Both the position numbers and the translations under genes were made by a program. The notes under the pieces were generated by a model. That model worked only from the letters and a program-made list of their open reading frames with translations, did not search any database and had not been told where the DNA came from. A stretch of DNA of 64,000 bases, taken from the NCBI RefSeq assembly GCF_009831215.1, contig NZ_WUTW01000002.1, positions 372,001 through 436,000 of the forward strand, written 5' to 3'. The stretch is from Actinomadura rayongensis (GTDB lineage Bacteria > Actinomycetota > Actinomycetes > Streptosporangiales > Streptosporangiaceae). Below, piece by piece: positions 1 through 7,975 of the stretch. How positions within the stretch are numbered: position 1 is the stretch's first letter; the number at the start of each line of letters is the position of its first letter.

Positions 1-143
1 CAGTCTACGGCCGTATCGCGTGGCAGGACCTTGGCGGCATCACGAGTTTTTTGGCGGATCTCGTCACTGGGCGTGTAAGGTGCCCCCTCTTCCCGGATGA
101 CTGTATTAACTTGGGAGACGAAACGGTGCAGATTTTCGACTAG
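1..143 (+). CDS. SMI1/KNR4-type protein, C-terminal end only (cut by window edge)
   Basis: An open frame enters from the left edge (first full codon at 3) and ends at TAG 141-143. The 46 visible residues contain GITSFLADLVTGRVRCP and end in VQIFD. The GITxFLADL-TGR-CP pattern is typical of the C-terminus of actinobacterial SMI1/KNR4-family proteins, which act as immunity proteins in polymorphic toxin loci. The same pattern (GSITEFLADLIAGRAACP) recurs in the broken copy at 350-804, so the two are paralogues. The N-terminus lies outside the window, so whether the gene is whole is unknown. Confidence 0.55.
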   Translation, partial: VYGRIAWQDLGGITSFLADLVTGRVRCPLFPDDCINLGDETVQIFD

Positions 144-318
144 TGCCGCTCACTGACGCCCCTGATCACCGCCCCAGCCTCGCTCGCGGTGCAAGCGCAG
201 AAGGGGGCACACCTCATCGTCTTGCCGTCGAACGCGACCGGCACCAGCCCCTCGGCACCACCCGGCATCGAGGCAGCGGCAGCGATCCAGCCCGACAACC
301 GCATTAATGTCCGTACTC
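140..318 (-). pseudogene. ISAs1-family transposase, middle fragment
   Basis: The minus-strand translation contains LSGWIAAAA, then VAFDGKTMR, then a stop at 140-142. ISAs1 (H-repeat type) transposases have a GxWLAA segment followed by the DGKTLRGAR motif that carries the first catalytic Asp, so this looks like the middle of such a protein. There is no matching N-terminal part to the right and no C-terminal part to the left; the fragment abuts the tail of the SMI1-like gene at 143. It is a non-functional remnant. Confidence 0.5.
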
Positions 319-349
319 TCAACCTATAAAATCGCGCAGGATATCGAAT

Positions 350-804
350 ATGACGCTCCCTGTATTGCTTGGGGAATTCATCGGACCGCCGGTCGCGCCG
401 CCAGCGGCTGTCGACTGGCAAGAGGTGGCCCGCGTCCTGGGTGCCGACCTTCCGTGCGATCACAAGGAACTTGCCGATAAGTATCCACTGTTGTTCATCG
501 GTGCATGGCTTCCGGCAAGCCATCCCGGGACTCCCGATCCACCCCGTAACCGCTATAACTTGATGAGCCTTCTGCGCGAAACGAGATGGGGATTGGCGGC
601 AAATAATGCGAAGTGTTGCTGACTCACCACAGGAAAGCCAGATGATTGGACGATCATCATCGTCAACGACGATATGGCGTGGCATTATCCGGGAAGCATC
701 ACCGAATTTTTGGCGGACCTCATCGCCGGACGTGCAGCGTGCCCGCAAATCATCCCAGAAGGTTTTCTCATAGAGAACAGGGAACAGAACGGATTTTCGA
801 CTGA
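350..804 (+). pseudogene. SMI1/KNR4-family protein, disrupted copy
   Basis: The frame opens at ATG 350 and reads DWQEVARVLGADLP, then a GAWL-HPGTPDPPRNRYNL segment, all typical of actinobacterial SMI1/KNR4 proteins. An in-frame TGA at 620-622 interrupts it. The same frame then continues with a DDWTIIIVND stretch and GSITEFLADLIAGRAACP. Near the end a one-base shift puts the expected final codons (ATT TTC GAC TGA, 793-804, encoding IFD-stop as in the paralogue at 132-143) out of frame. At least two lesions are therefore visible. The intact family is cytosolic and in polymorphic toxin loci usually neutralises a toxin; no toxin gene is visible here. Confidence 0.6.
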
Positions 805-810
805 GATTGG

Positions 811-1150
811 TCGGATCACCGGACAGGGATCCGGCCAAGGCGGTTATGAGGCTTCGCAGCAGGGCGATCGTGTGCCTGGAGCCACGGGCGTGGTGTCCGT
901 TGGCGGCGGCGGTGCTGCGTTGGGTTGCCATGGTGCGCGATGCGTTTTCGGTTCTGACCGGGGGGTTTGTCTTTTGGTAGGTGACGTCGCAGGCCCGCGC
1001 AGCTTGTTTCGACGTGCGAGTGACCGCGGACCCGGGACGTCGGGGTCACCGGGGCGGCGTCTGCGGGATCGCCGCCGTTGATGAGGTAGACGGCCTCGAC
1101 GGTTTTTCCCGTTCTTGGTGACCAGGGCGACGTCAAAGTCTGAACGGCGT
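811..1150 (-). pseudogene. ISAs1-family transposase, C-terminal fragment
   Basis: Reading leftward from about 1150, one minus frame gives TVEAVYLI, then DPADAAP and RVRGHSHVE, and a second frame gives RTMATQRSTAAANG. These correspond in order to the ETVYLITS, RGHW-VEN and RTG-MATLRN blocks at the C-terminus of ISAs1-family transposases. The match crosses frames, so the gene is frameshifted. The key RGHW and VEN residues are altered. Its N-terminal half is missing, replaced on the right by an unrelated reading frame. It cannot belong to the same copy as the 140-318 fragment, because the order is wrong for a single minus-strand gene. Confidence 0.5.
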
Positions 1151-1159
1151 GGCGCCGTA

Positions 1160-1652
1160 GCGTGAGACCAGCGGCTCGCGGGGGCGGGACTTGGGTTGGT
1201 GGCGAACGTACTGGACGCTCGCTCCCGGTGGGGTGCTGCGTGGCTTGGGGTTTCGGGGCGGGGTGGCTAGGGGTCGTGATTTGTTTGATTGTTTCGAAGA
1301 TGTCGGCGTCGGTCTCGCGCTGCCACGCGGGGAGGGCGTCCCAATCTGCGACGTAGGACGGCTTTGGGTTCGGGATGTGCTTGTGGATCTGGGCTATCCA
1401 GCACAGGGCCACGAAGCGGCCCTTCTGGTCGCGGGTCAGCTTGTCCGTCGCGCCCAGCCTGGTGAACTCCGCGATCTGGGCGTGGACGGCTCGGGCCGCC
1501 TCGCGTTCCCAGCCGGGCGTTTCCTCCCAGGGCGCGACGTAGCCGGGCTTCGGCTCGCCGGGAAAGTGCCTGCGCACGCCGTCGATCCAGGCCTGGCGGA
1601 AGATGCGGCCTGCGTCCTCGCTTATGCGGCTCCTTGCATCGAGGCGCTGCAT
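1160..1652 (-). CDS. Uncharacterised RyR-like repeat protein, 3' end lost
   Basis: The frame starts at ATG 1652-1650 and contains two similar helical units: PGYVAPWEETPGWEREA followed by an AVHAQI helix, and PSYVADWDALPAWQRETD. The YV-pWE-lPxWEReA pattern resembles the RyR domain, a small helical domain found in phage and bacterial proteins of unknown role. This protein type often accompanies XRE/TPR regulators in actinomycetes, and remains of such a regulator sit immediately upstream (1625-2205). No stop follows the second unit: the frame runs on into the transposase remnant and closes only at 816, so the natural C-terminus seems to have been lost. It may be a pseudogene. Confidence 0.4.
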
Positions 1653-2205
1653 CCGGCCAGGCCCAACGTGGCTTCGTGGTTCGTTCTGGTGAGGTCGTCG
1701 CGCAGGTCTTGGAGTTTTCGACCCAGGTAGCCCGAGGTTCGAGTTCGCTCGGCAACGTCGATCGCTTGTTCGCCGAAGGCGACGACGCGGTCCAGCTCGC
1801 CTGCTCGCGGCCCGAGCGCGGAAAGGTCGACCAGGATGCTGCCAACGCCCGTTCGCACTCGCGGGCATCCGCGCGCCCGGCGTGCGCCTGTGCTCTGACC
1901 AGCGAGGCCCAGTGGCGGGTGAGCAGCGGGAAGTCACCGCGACGAGCTACGTGCCCTGCCGTATCCAGTAGCGGACGGCCTTGTCGAACCGCTTCTCGTA
2001 CATGTCGACATGGGCATGCCGGACGAGTGCGCACGGCCACGAGTCGTAAGAGTCCGCTTCGCAGGCGGCGTCGGCGGCGAGCGTGTCGCAATGGGCGGCC
2101 TCGACGTACCGGTCCATGTCGAAGTAGATCTCGCTGGCGGACTGGGGGAGGTTCGCAACCGCCGCGCACATCCGCCGAAGCTCGGTCCCGGTGCGCGGAC
2201 GACCA
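1625..2205 (-). pseudogene. TPR-containing regulator (XRE/TPR type), C-terminal half, frameshifted
   Basis: Three minus-strand frames join into one recognisable protein. The first reads SEIYFDMDRYVEAAHCDTL and CALVRHAHVDMYEKRFDKAV. It shifts to PLLDTAGHVARRGD and HWASLVRAQAHAG. It shifts again to SILVDLSALGPRAGELDRVV and GYLGRKLQDLRDDL. These are the TPR repeats of actinobacterial XRE/TPR regulators. The N-terminal helix-turn-helix half is absent; the sequence is instead directly preceded by the stop of a small, unrelated XRE gene at 2206. At least two frameshifts and a 5' deletion make it a clear pseudogene. Confidence 0.6.
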
Positions 2206-2427
2206 TCATTCGCCTGCGGCGTCCTCGGTCTCCCAGCGCAGTAGGTCGCCTGGTTGGCACTTGAGCGCCTCGCAGAGGGCGGCGAGGGTCGTGAAGCGCA
2301 CGGCTTTGGCGCGGCCGTTCTTGAGGACCGCCAGGTTGGCGGGGGTGATCCCGACACGGTCCGCGAGTTCGCCTACGGACATTTTTCGTTTGGCCAGCAT
2401 CACGTCGATGTCGACGACGATCGGCAT
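2206..2427 (-). CDS. Small XRE-family repressor (YozG type)
   Basis: A 73-residue protein that is almost entirely one Cro/CI helix-turn-helix. KRKMSVGELADRVGITPANL forms the first two helices, NGRAKAVRFTTLAALCEAL the recognition helix and the next helix, and CQPGDLLRW the YozG-type end. It is a cytosolic DNA-binding protein. Its ATG (2427-2425) overlaps the upstream DUF2975 stop as TGATG, so the two are translationally coupled. DUF2975/YozG pairs are common, and the regulator usually represses its own operon. The inverted repeats at 2928-2967 are plausible operators. Confidence 0.85.
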   Translation of the reverse strand: MPIVVDIDVMLAKRKMSVGELADRVGITPANLAVLKNGRAKAVRFTTLAALCEALKCQPGDLLRWETEDAAGE

Positions 2428-2918
2428 CAGATCACCTCGTCCAGCTCGGCCTGCATCTGTGCCGCTTCGACGTCGCGCGCTACGGCCTGGGCTAGGAGCA
2501 TCCGCAGCACTAGCACGATGAGCGCTACTCCCAGGATGGCCACGCCGATAGCGCCCATGATGACGGTGACGCCCGGGTCGTCCCGCTGGCCTGGCGCGTT
2601 GAGGGCCGTGACCGCGAACCACACGAGGGCAGCCGCCACTATCGCGCCGATGATGACGTCCACGTAGCGGAAGGCGGCGTGGGAGAACACGGTTCCGCGT
2701 CGCACCATCGTCACCAGCCGCCATACGCAGATCACGGCGGCCTGGATTGTCCCGATGCCCAGGATCGTCAGGACGCGCAGCGGGGTCAGGGGGAGCGATC
2801 CGTCCTCCGGGTCGTTTCCGCTGACCAACGTCCACACCATCAATGCCTGTACGAACACGGTGCCGGCGAGCACCACCACGAGCACGGCGCGCAGCGCGCG
2901 CACTGTCAACTTTCCCAT
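2427..2918 (-). CDS. DUF2975 membrane protein
   Basis: A 163-residue protein with four hydrophobic segments, near residues 8-30, 50-70, 88-112 and 124-150, ending in a charged tail. This is the layout and length of DUF2975 proteins. Its function is unknown; it is always found with a YozG-like XRE regulator, as here. ATG 2918 is chosen over ATG 2933 because a GGGAGGG ribosome site lies seven bases before 2918, while the earlier ATG would sit inside an inverted repeat. The downstream XRE gene overlaps its stop by one base. Confidence 0.8.
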   Translation of the reverse strand: MGKLTVRALRAVLVVVLAGTVFVQALMVWTLVSGNDPEDGSLPLTPLRVLTILGIGTIQAAVICVWRLVTMVRRGTVFSHAAFRYVDVIIGAIVAAALVWFAVTALNAPGQRDDPGVTVIMGAIGVAILGVALIVLVLRMLLAQAVARDVEAAQMQAELDEVI

Positions 2919-2927
2919 GGCCGACCC

Positions 2928-2967
2928 TCCCATCGAACTACGATGGGAATCTATCGAAATTCGATAG
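2928..2967 (-). promoter_or_regulatory. Two inverted repeats, likely operators of the DUF2975/XRE operon
   Basis: Two perfect dyads lie directly upstream of the DUF2975 start: TCCCATCG-AACTA-CGATGGGA at 2928-2948 and CTATCGA-AAT-TCGATAG at 2951-2967. Both contain ATCGA-like arms. Their position across the leader and probable promoter fits autorepression by the XRE protein of the operon. The dyads are seen directly; the regulator assignment is inference. Confidence 0.55.
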
Positions 2968-3364
2968 GTGGAGCAAGGCTCAAGGCGGACTGGAGGGACG
3001 GTCTCTCGACCGGTCGGCGCGCAGTGCCGTCGCGAGGCTCACCGCTCGCCTCCGGCGAAAGAACTCTCTTCGGAGCCGTGACCTCGTCCGGGGACTCGGC
3101 TGTCGCGCTGGGAAGCGGGCCGGGGCTCGGGCGCGCGGGCCGACGAGGAGCCGCCTGCGCTGGGAGATGCGTCTCCGGCGGTGGGTGGGTTGCTGTGGCC
3201 AGGGCGTGCTACGCCACCTTGCACGTCCTCGAGCCGAGTGCCCGAACCGTCATACGGCCGTCAGCCGTCCAGCGCTCGGCGATGTCACGGAGGCCTGTCC
3301 GGCACGTGGCTGCGTTCGAGCCCGGCTTGTTGGCGCTGGCGGTGCTCTAGGGCGTCGTCTGCGA
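2968..3364. other. Gene-free stretch, nothing recognised
   Basis: About 400 bases between the leader of the DUF2975 operon and the stop of acetoacetyl-CoA synthetase. The frames that stay open here show no family resemblance or ribosome site. I see no clear hairpin, repeat or RNA gene. It marks the boundary between the decayed accessory patch and the metabolic genes to the right. Confidence 0.5.
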
Positions 3365-5338
3365 CTACTGCGGTTTTGTGGTGGGCTCGTTGTTGAGGGG
3401 TGTGTAGTGGGTGAGGACTTCTGGGTTAGCCAGGGAGTCTTTGTTGGCTGCTTCTTCTACTGGCGTGCCTTGGAGGATTTTGCGGACCGGGACTTCCAGT
3501 TTTTTGCCGGACAGGGTTCTCGGGACGCCGGGGACGGTGATGATCTCGTCGGGGACGTGGCGCGGGGAGAGCGCTGAGCGGAGTTCGGTGCGCAGGCGGG
3601 TTTTCAGGTCTTCGGTCAGATCCGCTTCGGGAGCTAGCTGGATGTAGAGGAGCAGGCGGCCCTCCGTCCCCAACTGGCCCGTGTCGATGACCAGGCTGTC
3701 GGCCACCTCTGGGAATGCCTCGACCACTCGGTAGAAGTCGGAGGTGCCCATGCGGATGCCGCCTCGGTTCAAGGTTGAATCCGAGCGACCGTAGATGGTG
3801 CAGGAGCCATCAGGGCGGATCTTGATCCAGTCGCCGTGGCGCCATACGCCGGGGAACATGTCGAAGTAGGCGTCCCGGTAGCGCGTTCCCTGGGGATCGT
3901 TCCAGAAGGAAACGGGCATCGACGGCATCGGTTCGGTCAGGACGAGTTCGCCCACCTCGTCCACCAGCGAGGCGCCGTCGGGGGCGAACGCCTCGACCTT
4001 CGCTCCCAGGCCCCGGCATTGGATCGCGCCTGATTCCAGTGGGAGCAGCGGGCTCGGGCCGACGATGCAGGTGCACAGGTCCGTTCCGCCGGACATGGAG
4101 CCGAGCAGGAGATCCCGGCCCACGGCCTCGTAGACCCAGGTGAAGCCTTCGGGTGGGAGGGGGGAGCCTGTTGAGCCGACTCCTCGGAGGCGGGAGAGGT
4201 CGTGGGTTTCGGCTGGGCGGGCGCCTTCTTTGCGGCAGGCCAGGAGGTAGGGGGCTCCTACGCCCAGGTAGGTGACGCCTTCCTCAGCGGCCAGGGACCA
4301 CAGGTCCCGTGGGGCGCCGTCGTAGAGGACGATCGTCGCCCCCACCAGCAGCCCGCCGACCAGGAAGTTCCACATCATCCAGCCGGTCGTCGTGTACCAG
4401 CAGAACACGTCGCCGGGGCCGACGTCCTGGTGGAACGACAGCGCCTTCAGGTGCTCCAGGACGATCCCGCCGTGGCCGTGGACGATCGGTTTCGGCAGGC
4501 CCGTCGTCCCGGACGAGTACACCACCCACAGCGGATGGTCGAACGGCACCTGCGCGAACTCCAGCGGGTGGCCCGGACGCGGCAGGTCGGCGTACCGCAT
4601 TCCCGTCCGCAGGCCGTCGGGTGTGGAGGCCGGGTCCAGGTACGGGACGAGCACCGTGGCGCGCAGCGACGGGAGCGCGGCCTCGATGTCGCGGACGGTG
4701 TCGAGCCGGTCGAAGCGCTTGCCGTTGTAGGCGTAGCCGTCCACCGCGATCAGCACCGACGGTTCGATCTGGGCGAACCGGTCGATGACGGACGACGAGC
4801 CGAAGTCCGGGGAGCACGACGTCCAGATCGCGCCCAGTGACGCCGTCGCCAGGAAGCAGATCAGTGCCTCCGGGATGTTCGGCAGGTACGCCGCCACCCG
4901 GTCGCCCGCGCCGACGCCCAGCGCCGCCAGCCCCGCCCGCACCTCCGCCACGTGCAGCGCCAGCGCCCGCCAGGTCAGGATCTCGTGCCCGCCGGCCTCG
5001 GAGCGGAACACGACGGCGGTCTCGTCCGCGTGCTTCTCCGCGCGGCGCAGCGCGGTCGCGGCGTAGTTCAGCGTCGCGCCGGGGAACCAGCGCAGCCCGT
5101 CCACCGGCATCCGGCCGCCCGTGCGGACCGGGCCGTCGCCGCGTGTGCCGCAGACCTGGAAGTACTGCCAGACCGCGTCCCAGAACGCGTCGATCTCGGT
5201 CACCGACCAGGCCCACAGCTCGTCGTAGGACTCGGTGAGGATCCCCCGGTCCCACAGCCAGTGCTGGAAGTGGGTGGCGCGGGCGTTCGCGACGACGGCG
5301 TCGGTCGGCTCCCAGAGCCGGGCGGTGGCGTCGGACAT
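3365..5338 (-). CDS. Acetoacetyl-CoA synthetase
   Basis: A 657-residue ANL-superfamily enzyme predicted to activate acetoacetate with ATP and CoA to acetoacetyl-CoA, in the cytosol. The N-terminal RLWEP and WSVTEIDAFWDAVWQYF segments are typical of acetoacetyl-CoA synthetases. The P-loop-like AMP-binding motif is YSSGTTGLPKPIVH. Further core motifs are GSMSGGTDLC, then YGRSDSTLNRGGIRMG with the adenylate-binding Asp and Arg, and the C-terminal PRTLSGKKLEVP with the catalytic lysine. Length matches the family (about 650). It stands alone on the minus strand. A short-chain acyl-CoA synthetase with another substrate is possible but less likely, given the N-terminal signature. Confidence 0.9.
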   Translation of the reverse strand: MSDATARLWEPTDAVVANARATHFQHWLWDRGILTESYDELWAWSVTEIDAFWDAVWQYFQVCGTRGDGPVRTGGRMPVDGLRWFPGATLNYAATALRRAEKHADETAVVFRSEAGGHEILTWRALALHVAEVRAGLAALGVGAGDRVAAYLPNIPEALICFLATASLGAIWTSCSPDFGSSSVIDRFAQIEPSVLIAVDGYAYNGKRFDRLDTVRDIEAALPSLRATVLVPYLDPASTPDGLRTGMRYADLPRPGHPLEFAQVPFDHPLWVVYSSGTTGLPKPIVHGHGGIVLEHLKALSFHQDVGPGDVFCWYTTTGWMMWNFLVGGLLVGATIVLYDGAPRDLWSLAAEEGVTYLGVGAPYLLACRKEGARPAETHDLSRLRGVGSTGSPLPPEGFTWVYEAVGRDLLLGSMSGGTDLCTCIVGPSPLLPLESGAIQCRGLGAKVEAFAPDGASLVDEVGELVLTEPMPSMPVSFWNDPQGTRYRDAYFDMFPGVWRHGDWIKIRPDGSCTIYGRSDSTLNRGGIRMGTSDFYRVVEAFPEVADSLVIDTGQLGTEGRLLLYIQLAPEADLTEDLKTRLRTELRSALSPRHVPDEIITVPGVPRTLSGKKLEVPVRKILQGTPVEEAANKDSLANPEVLTHYTPLNNEPTTKPQ

Positions 5339-5421
5339 CGGTCATCCCCTTCGAGCGCGTGGACGGGCTGCCTGATCAGGATCGGGCGGGGGCGCGGGGC
5401 GGGGCAACCACAGATCGAACC

Positions 5422-5430
5422 TGTGGATAA
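5422..5430. promoter_or_regulatory. Solitary DnaA-box-like site upstream of acetoacetyl-CoA synthetase
   Basis: TGTGGATAA, the exact complement of the consensus DnaA box TTATCCACA, lies about 85 bases upstream of the synthetase start and just after the HAD gene's stop. It is isolated, so it is not an origin. It could be a DnaA-responsive promoter site or chance. Confidence 0.3.
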
Positions 5431-5436
5431 CCGGGG

Positions 5437-6147
5437 TCAGGAGCGGGCGAGGTCCCGGACGGCGGTGATCACGGCGCCGGTCTCGGCGAGCGTCGGCAGC
5501 ACCACGTCCGCCCCGGCCGCGCGCAGCTCGGCCTCCGTCGCCGCGCCCGTCGCGACCGCGACCACCGGGGTGCGGGCGATGCGCGCGGCCTGGACGTCGC
5601 GGGTCGAGTCCGCGACGTACACCGTCGACCGCTCCCCGAACGTCGTGCCGTACTTCTCCCCCGCGCGGGTCCGGGCGATCTCCAGCAGCGCGGCCTTGCT
5701 GTACACGCCCGTTTCGTAGCCGCCGGTGTCCAGGTCCAGCGAGCCCGACAGACCCAGCGCGGTGAGCTTCAACCGCGCCACGGGCTCGATCGACCCGGTC
5801 AGCACCGACTGGACGGTGGACGGTTCGCGGCCCAGCGCGTCCAGCGCCTCCCGCGCGCCCGCCAGCACCCGGCCGTGAGCGCGCAGGTCGGCGCGGCGGG
5901 CCGTGAACGCGGCCGTGAGCGCTTCCATGAACGCGGGCAGGCTGTCGTCGGTGGTGACGATGTCGTTGAACGCCAGCGTCTCGAAGATGATCTCCGATTC
6001 GGTGCGTCCGGCGGTCGGCGCGAGCCGCACCAGCGGACGCCCCGTCGTGGCCTTGAACGCCTCCGCGTACGCCTCGCGGGTCACCCGCCCGACGTCGACC
6101 AGCGTGTGGTCGACGTTCCAGAGCACCAGCCGGTCCAGCGTCGTCAT
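5437..6147 (-). CDS. HAD-superfamily hydrolase-like protein with altered nucleophile motif
   Basis: A 236-residue protein with the HAD-IA (phosphoglycolate-phosphatase-like) layout. Motif I reads LVLWNVDHTL (residues 7-16), the helical cap runs from about 20 to 90, motif II is SVLTGS, and motif IV is VADSTRDVQAA. In classical HAD phosphatases motif I is DxDxT and the first Asp is the nucleophile. Here that position is Asn11 (AAC in the DNA) while Asp13 is kept. The protein may therefore be a weak enzyme, a binding protein, or use another residue. It lies between the synthetase and the P5C dehydrogenase on the same strand, with no tight operon spacing. Confidence 0.75.
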   Translation of the reverse strand: MTTLDRLVLWNVDHTLVDVGRVTREAYAEAFKATTGRPLVRLAPTAGRTESEIIFETLAFNDIVTTDDSLPAFMEALTAAFTARRADLRAHGRVLAGAREALDALGREPSTVQSVLTGSIEPVARLKLTALGLSGSLDLDTGGYETGVYSKAALLEIARTRAGEKYGTTFGERSTVYVADSTRDVQAARIARTPVVAVATGAATEAELRAAGADVVLPTLAETGAVITAVRDLARS

Positions 6148-6269
6148 CGAAGTCCCATGCGCGTCCAGCAGCCTCGCCCCGGCCGGAGCGACCCGGGGAC
6201 GTCATCATCCAACCGGGGTCATCGTCGCGGGTGCGCCGACGCGCCGCAACCTGCACGGGAACCTCCAGC

Positions 6270-7901
6270 TCACCCGCCCATGTGGGGGTAGCGGTAGTCG
6301 GTCGGCGGTACGAACGTCTCCTTGATGGCACGGAGGTTGACCCATCGGGTGAGGTTGAACGGCGATCCCGCCTTGTCGTTGGTGCCCGACGCCCGTGCCC
6401 CGCCGAACGGCTGCTGCCCCACGACCGCGCCGGTCGGCTTGTCGTTGATGTAGAAGTTCCCGGCCGTGAACCGCAGCGCCTCCATCGCGTGGTCGATCGC
6501 ACCCCGGCTCTGGGCGACGATCGAGCCTGTCAGGCCGTACGGTGCGACGTTCTCCATCTGACGGAGCATCTGGTCGTATTCGGCGTCCTCGTAGATGCGG
6601 AGGGCGAGGATCGGCCCGAAGTACTCCGTGGTGAAGATCTCGTCGGTGGGGTCGTCGCCCTCCAGAACCGTCGGGCGGACGAACCAGCCGATGGAGTCGT
6701 CCACCTCGCCGCCCACGAGGATCTTGATGGACGGCGACGTCCGCGCCCGCTCGATGGCCGCGCTGTGCTTGGCGAACGCCCGCTCGTCGATCACCGCGCC
6801 CATGAACAGCGACAGGTCGGCCGCGACGTCGCCCATGGTCAGCGACTCGACCTCGGCGAGGAAGTCGTCCTTGATCCGGCTCCAGAGCGAGCGCGGCAGG
6901 TACGCGCGGGACGCCGCCGAGCACTTCTGGCCCTGGTACTCGAAGGCCCCGCGGGTCAGGATCGTCTTGAGCGCGTCGGGGTCGGCGGACGGGTGGGCGA
7001 CGATGTAGTCCTTGCCGCCCGTCTCTCCCACCAGCCGGGGATAACCGCGGTACCCCGAGATGTTCTCTCCGACCGTCCGCCACAGGTGGTGGAACGTGTT
7101 GGTGGAGCCGGTGAAGTGGATCCCGGCGAGTTCCGGATGCCGCAGCGCGACGTTGGAGACCGCAGTCCCGTCACCCGTGACCAGGTTGATGACCCCCGGC
7201 GGCAGCCCCGCCGCTTCCAGCACCTGGAGGACGAAGTGCGCTGCGAACTGCTGGGTCGGGGACGGCTTCCACACCACCACGTTCCCCATCAGCGCGGGCG
7301 CGGTCGGCAGGTTCCCGGAGATCGCGGTGAAGTTGAACGGCGTGATCGCGAGGACGAAGCCCTCCAGCGGCCGGTACTCCATCCGGTTCCACGTGCCCGG
7401 CGACGAGATGGGTTGCTCCTCGTACAGCGCGCGGGCGTAGGCGACGTTGAACCGCCAGAAGTCGATCAGCTCGCAGGCCGAGTCGATCTCCGCCTGCTGG
7501 ACGGACTTGGACTGCCCGAGGATCGTCGCGCCGTTCAGCGTCGCGCGCCACGGCCCGGCGAGCAGGTCGGCGGCGCGCAGGAACACGGCGGCGCGGTCGT
7601 CCAGGCTGAGCGCCCGCCAGGCGGGGGCGGCGGCCAGGGCCGCGTCGATCGCGGCGGCCACGTCGGCGTCGGTGGCGTTGCCGAGCGTGCCGAGGACGCG
7701 CTCGTGAGCGTGCGGCTGGACGACGTCGATCGGCTGCCCGCCGCCGAGCCGCCGCTCCCCGCCGATGGTCATGGTCAGGTCGGGGCGGTCGCCCGCCAGT
7801 TCCTTGATCTTCGCTTCCAGGGCCGCCCGTTCGGGGCTGCCCGGCGCGTAGCCCTGCACCGGCTCGTTGACCGGGACCGGCACGGTGGTGACGGCGTCCA
7901 T
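6270..7901 (-). CDS. pruA: 1-pyrroline-5-carboxylate dehydrogenase
   Basis: A 543-residue aldehyde dehydrogenase that oxidises glutamate semialdehyde/P5C to glutamate with NAD, the second step of proline catabolism. Signatures include the N-terminal NEPVQGYAPGSPER and GG-QPIDVVQPHAHERVLG segments typical of this subfamily. The fold motifs are ITPFNFTAISGNLP, FTGSTNTF and VGETGGKDY. The catalytic cysteine is Cys327 in YQGQKCSAASR, and the C-terminal block is PFGGARASGTNDKAG. Length is normal. No proline dehydrogenase gene is adjacent in the window; it would have to be upstream or elsewhere. The assignment is strong. Confidence 0.93.
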   Translation of the reverse strand: MDAVTTVPVPVNEPVQGYAPGSPERAALEAKIKELAGDRPDLTMTIGGERRLGGGQPIDVVQPHAHERVLGTLGNATDADVAAAIDAALAAAPAWRALSLDDRAAVFLRAADLLAGPWRATLNGATILGQSKSVQQAEIDSACELIDFWRFNVAYARALYEEQPISSPGTWNRMEYRPLEGFVLAITPFNFTAISGNLPTAPALMGNVVVWKPSPTQQFAAHFVLQVLEAAGLPPGVINLVTGDGTAVSNVALRHPELAGIHFTGSTNTFHHLWRTVGENISGYRGYPRLVGETGGKDYIVAHPSADPDALKTILTRGAFEYQGQKCSAASRAYLPRSLWSRIKDDFLAEVESLTMGDVAADLSLFMGAVIDERAFAKHSAAIERARTSPSIKILVGGEVDDSIGWFVRPTVLEGDDPTDEIFTTEYFGPILALRIYEDAEYDQMLRQMENVAPYGLTGSIVAQSRGAIDHAMEALRFTAGNFYINDKPTGAVVGQQPFGGARASGTNDKAGSPFNLTRWVNLRAIKETFVPPTDYRYPHMGG

Positions 7902-7975
7902 TCGCTCCCCTGAGGTCCGACATCGTCGTCGATATGCGGACCCTTACCCGCATGTCCGGGCGGGGTACCCCCTGG

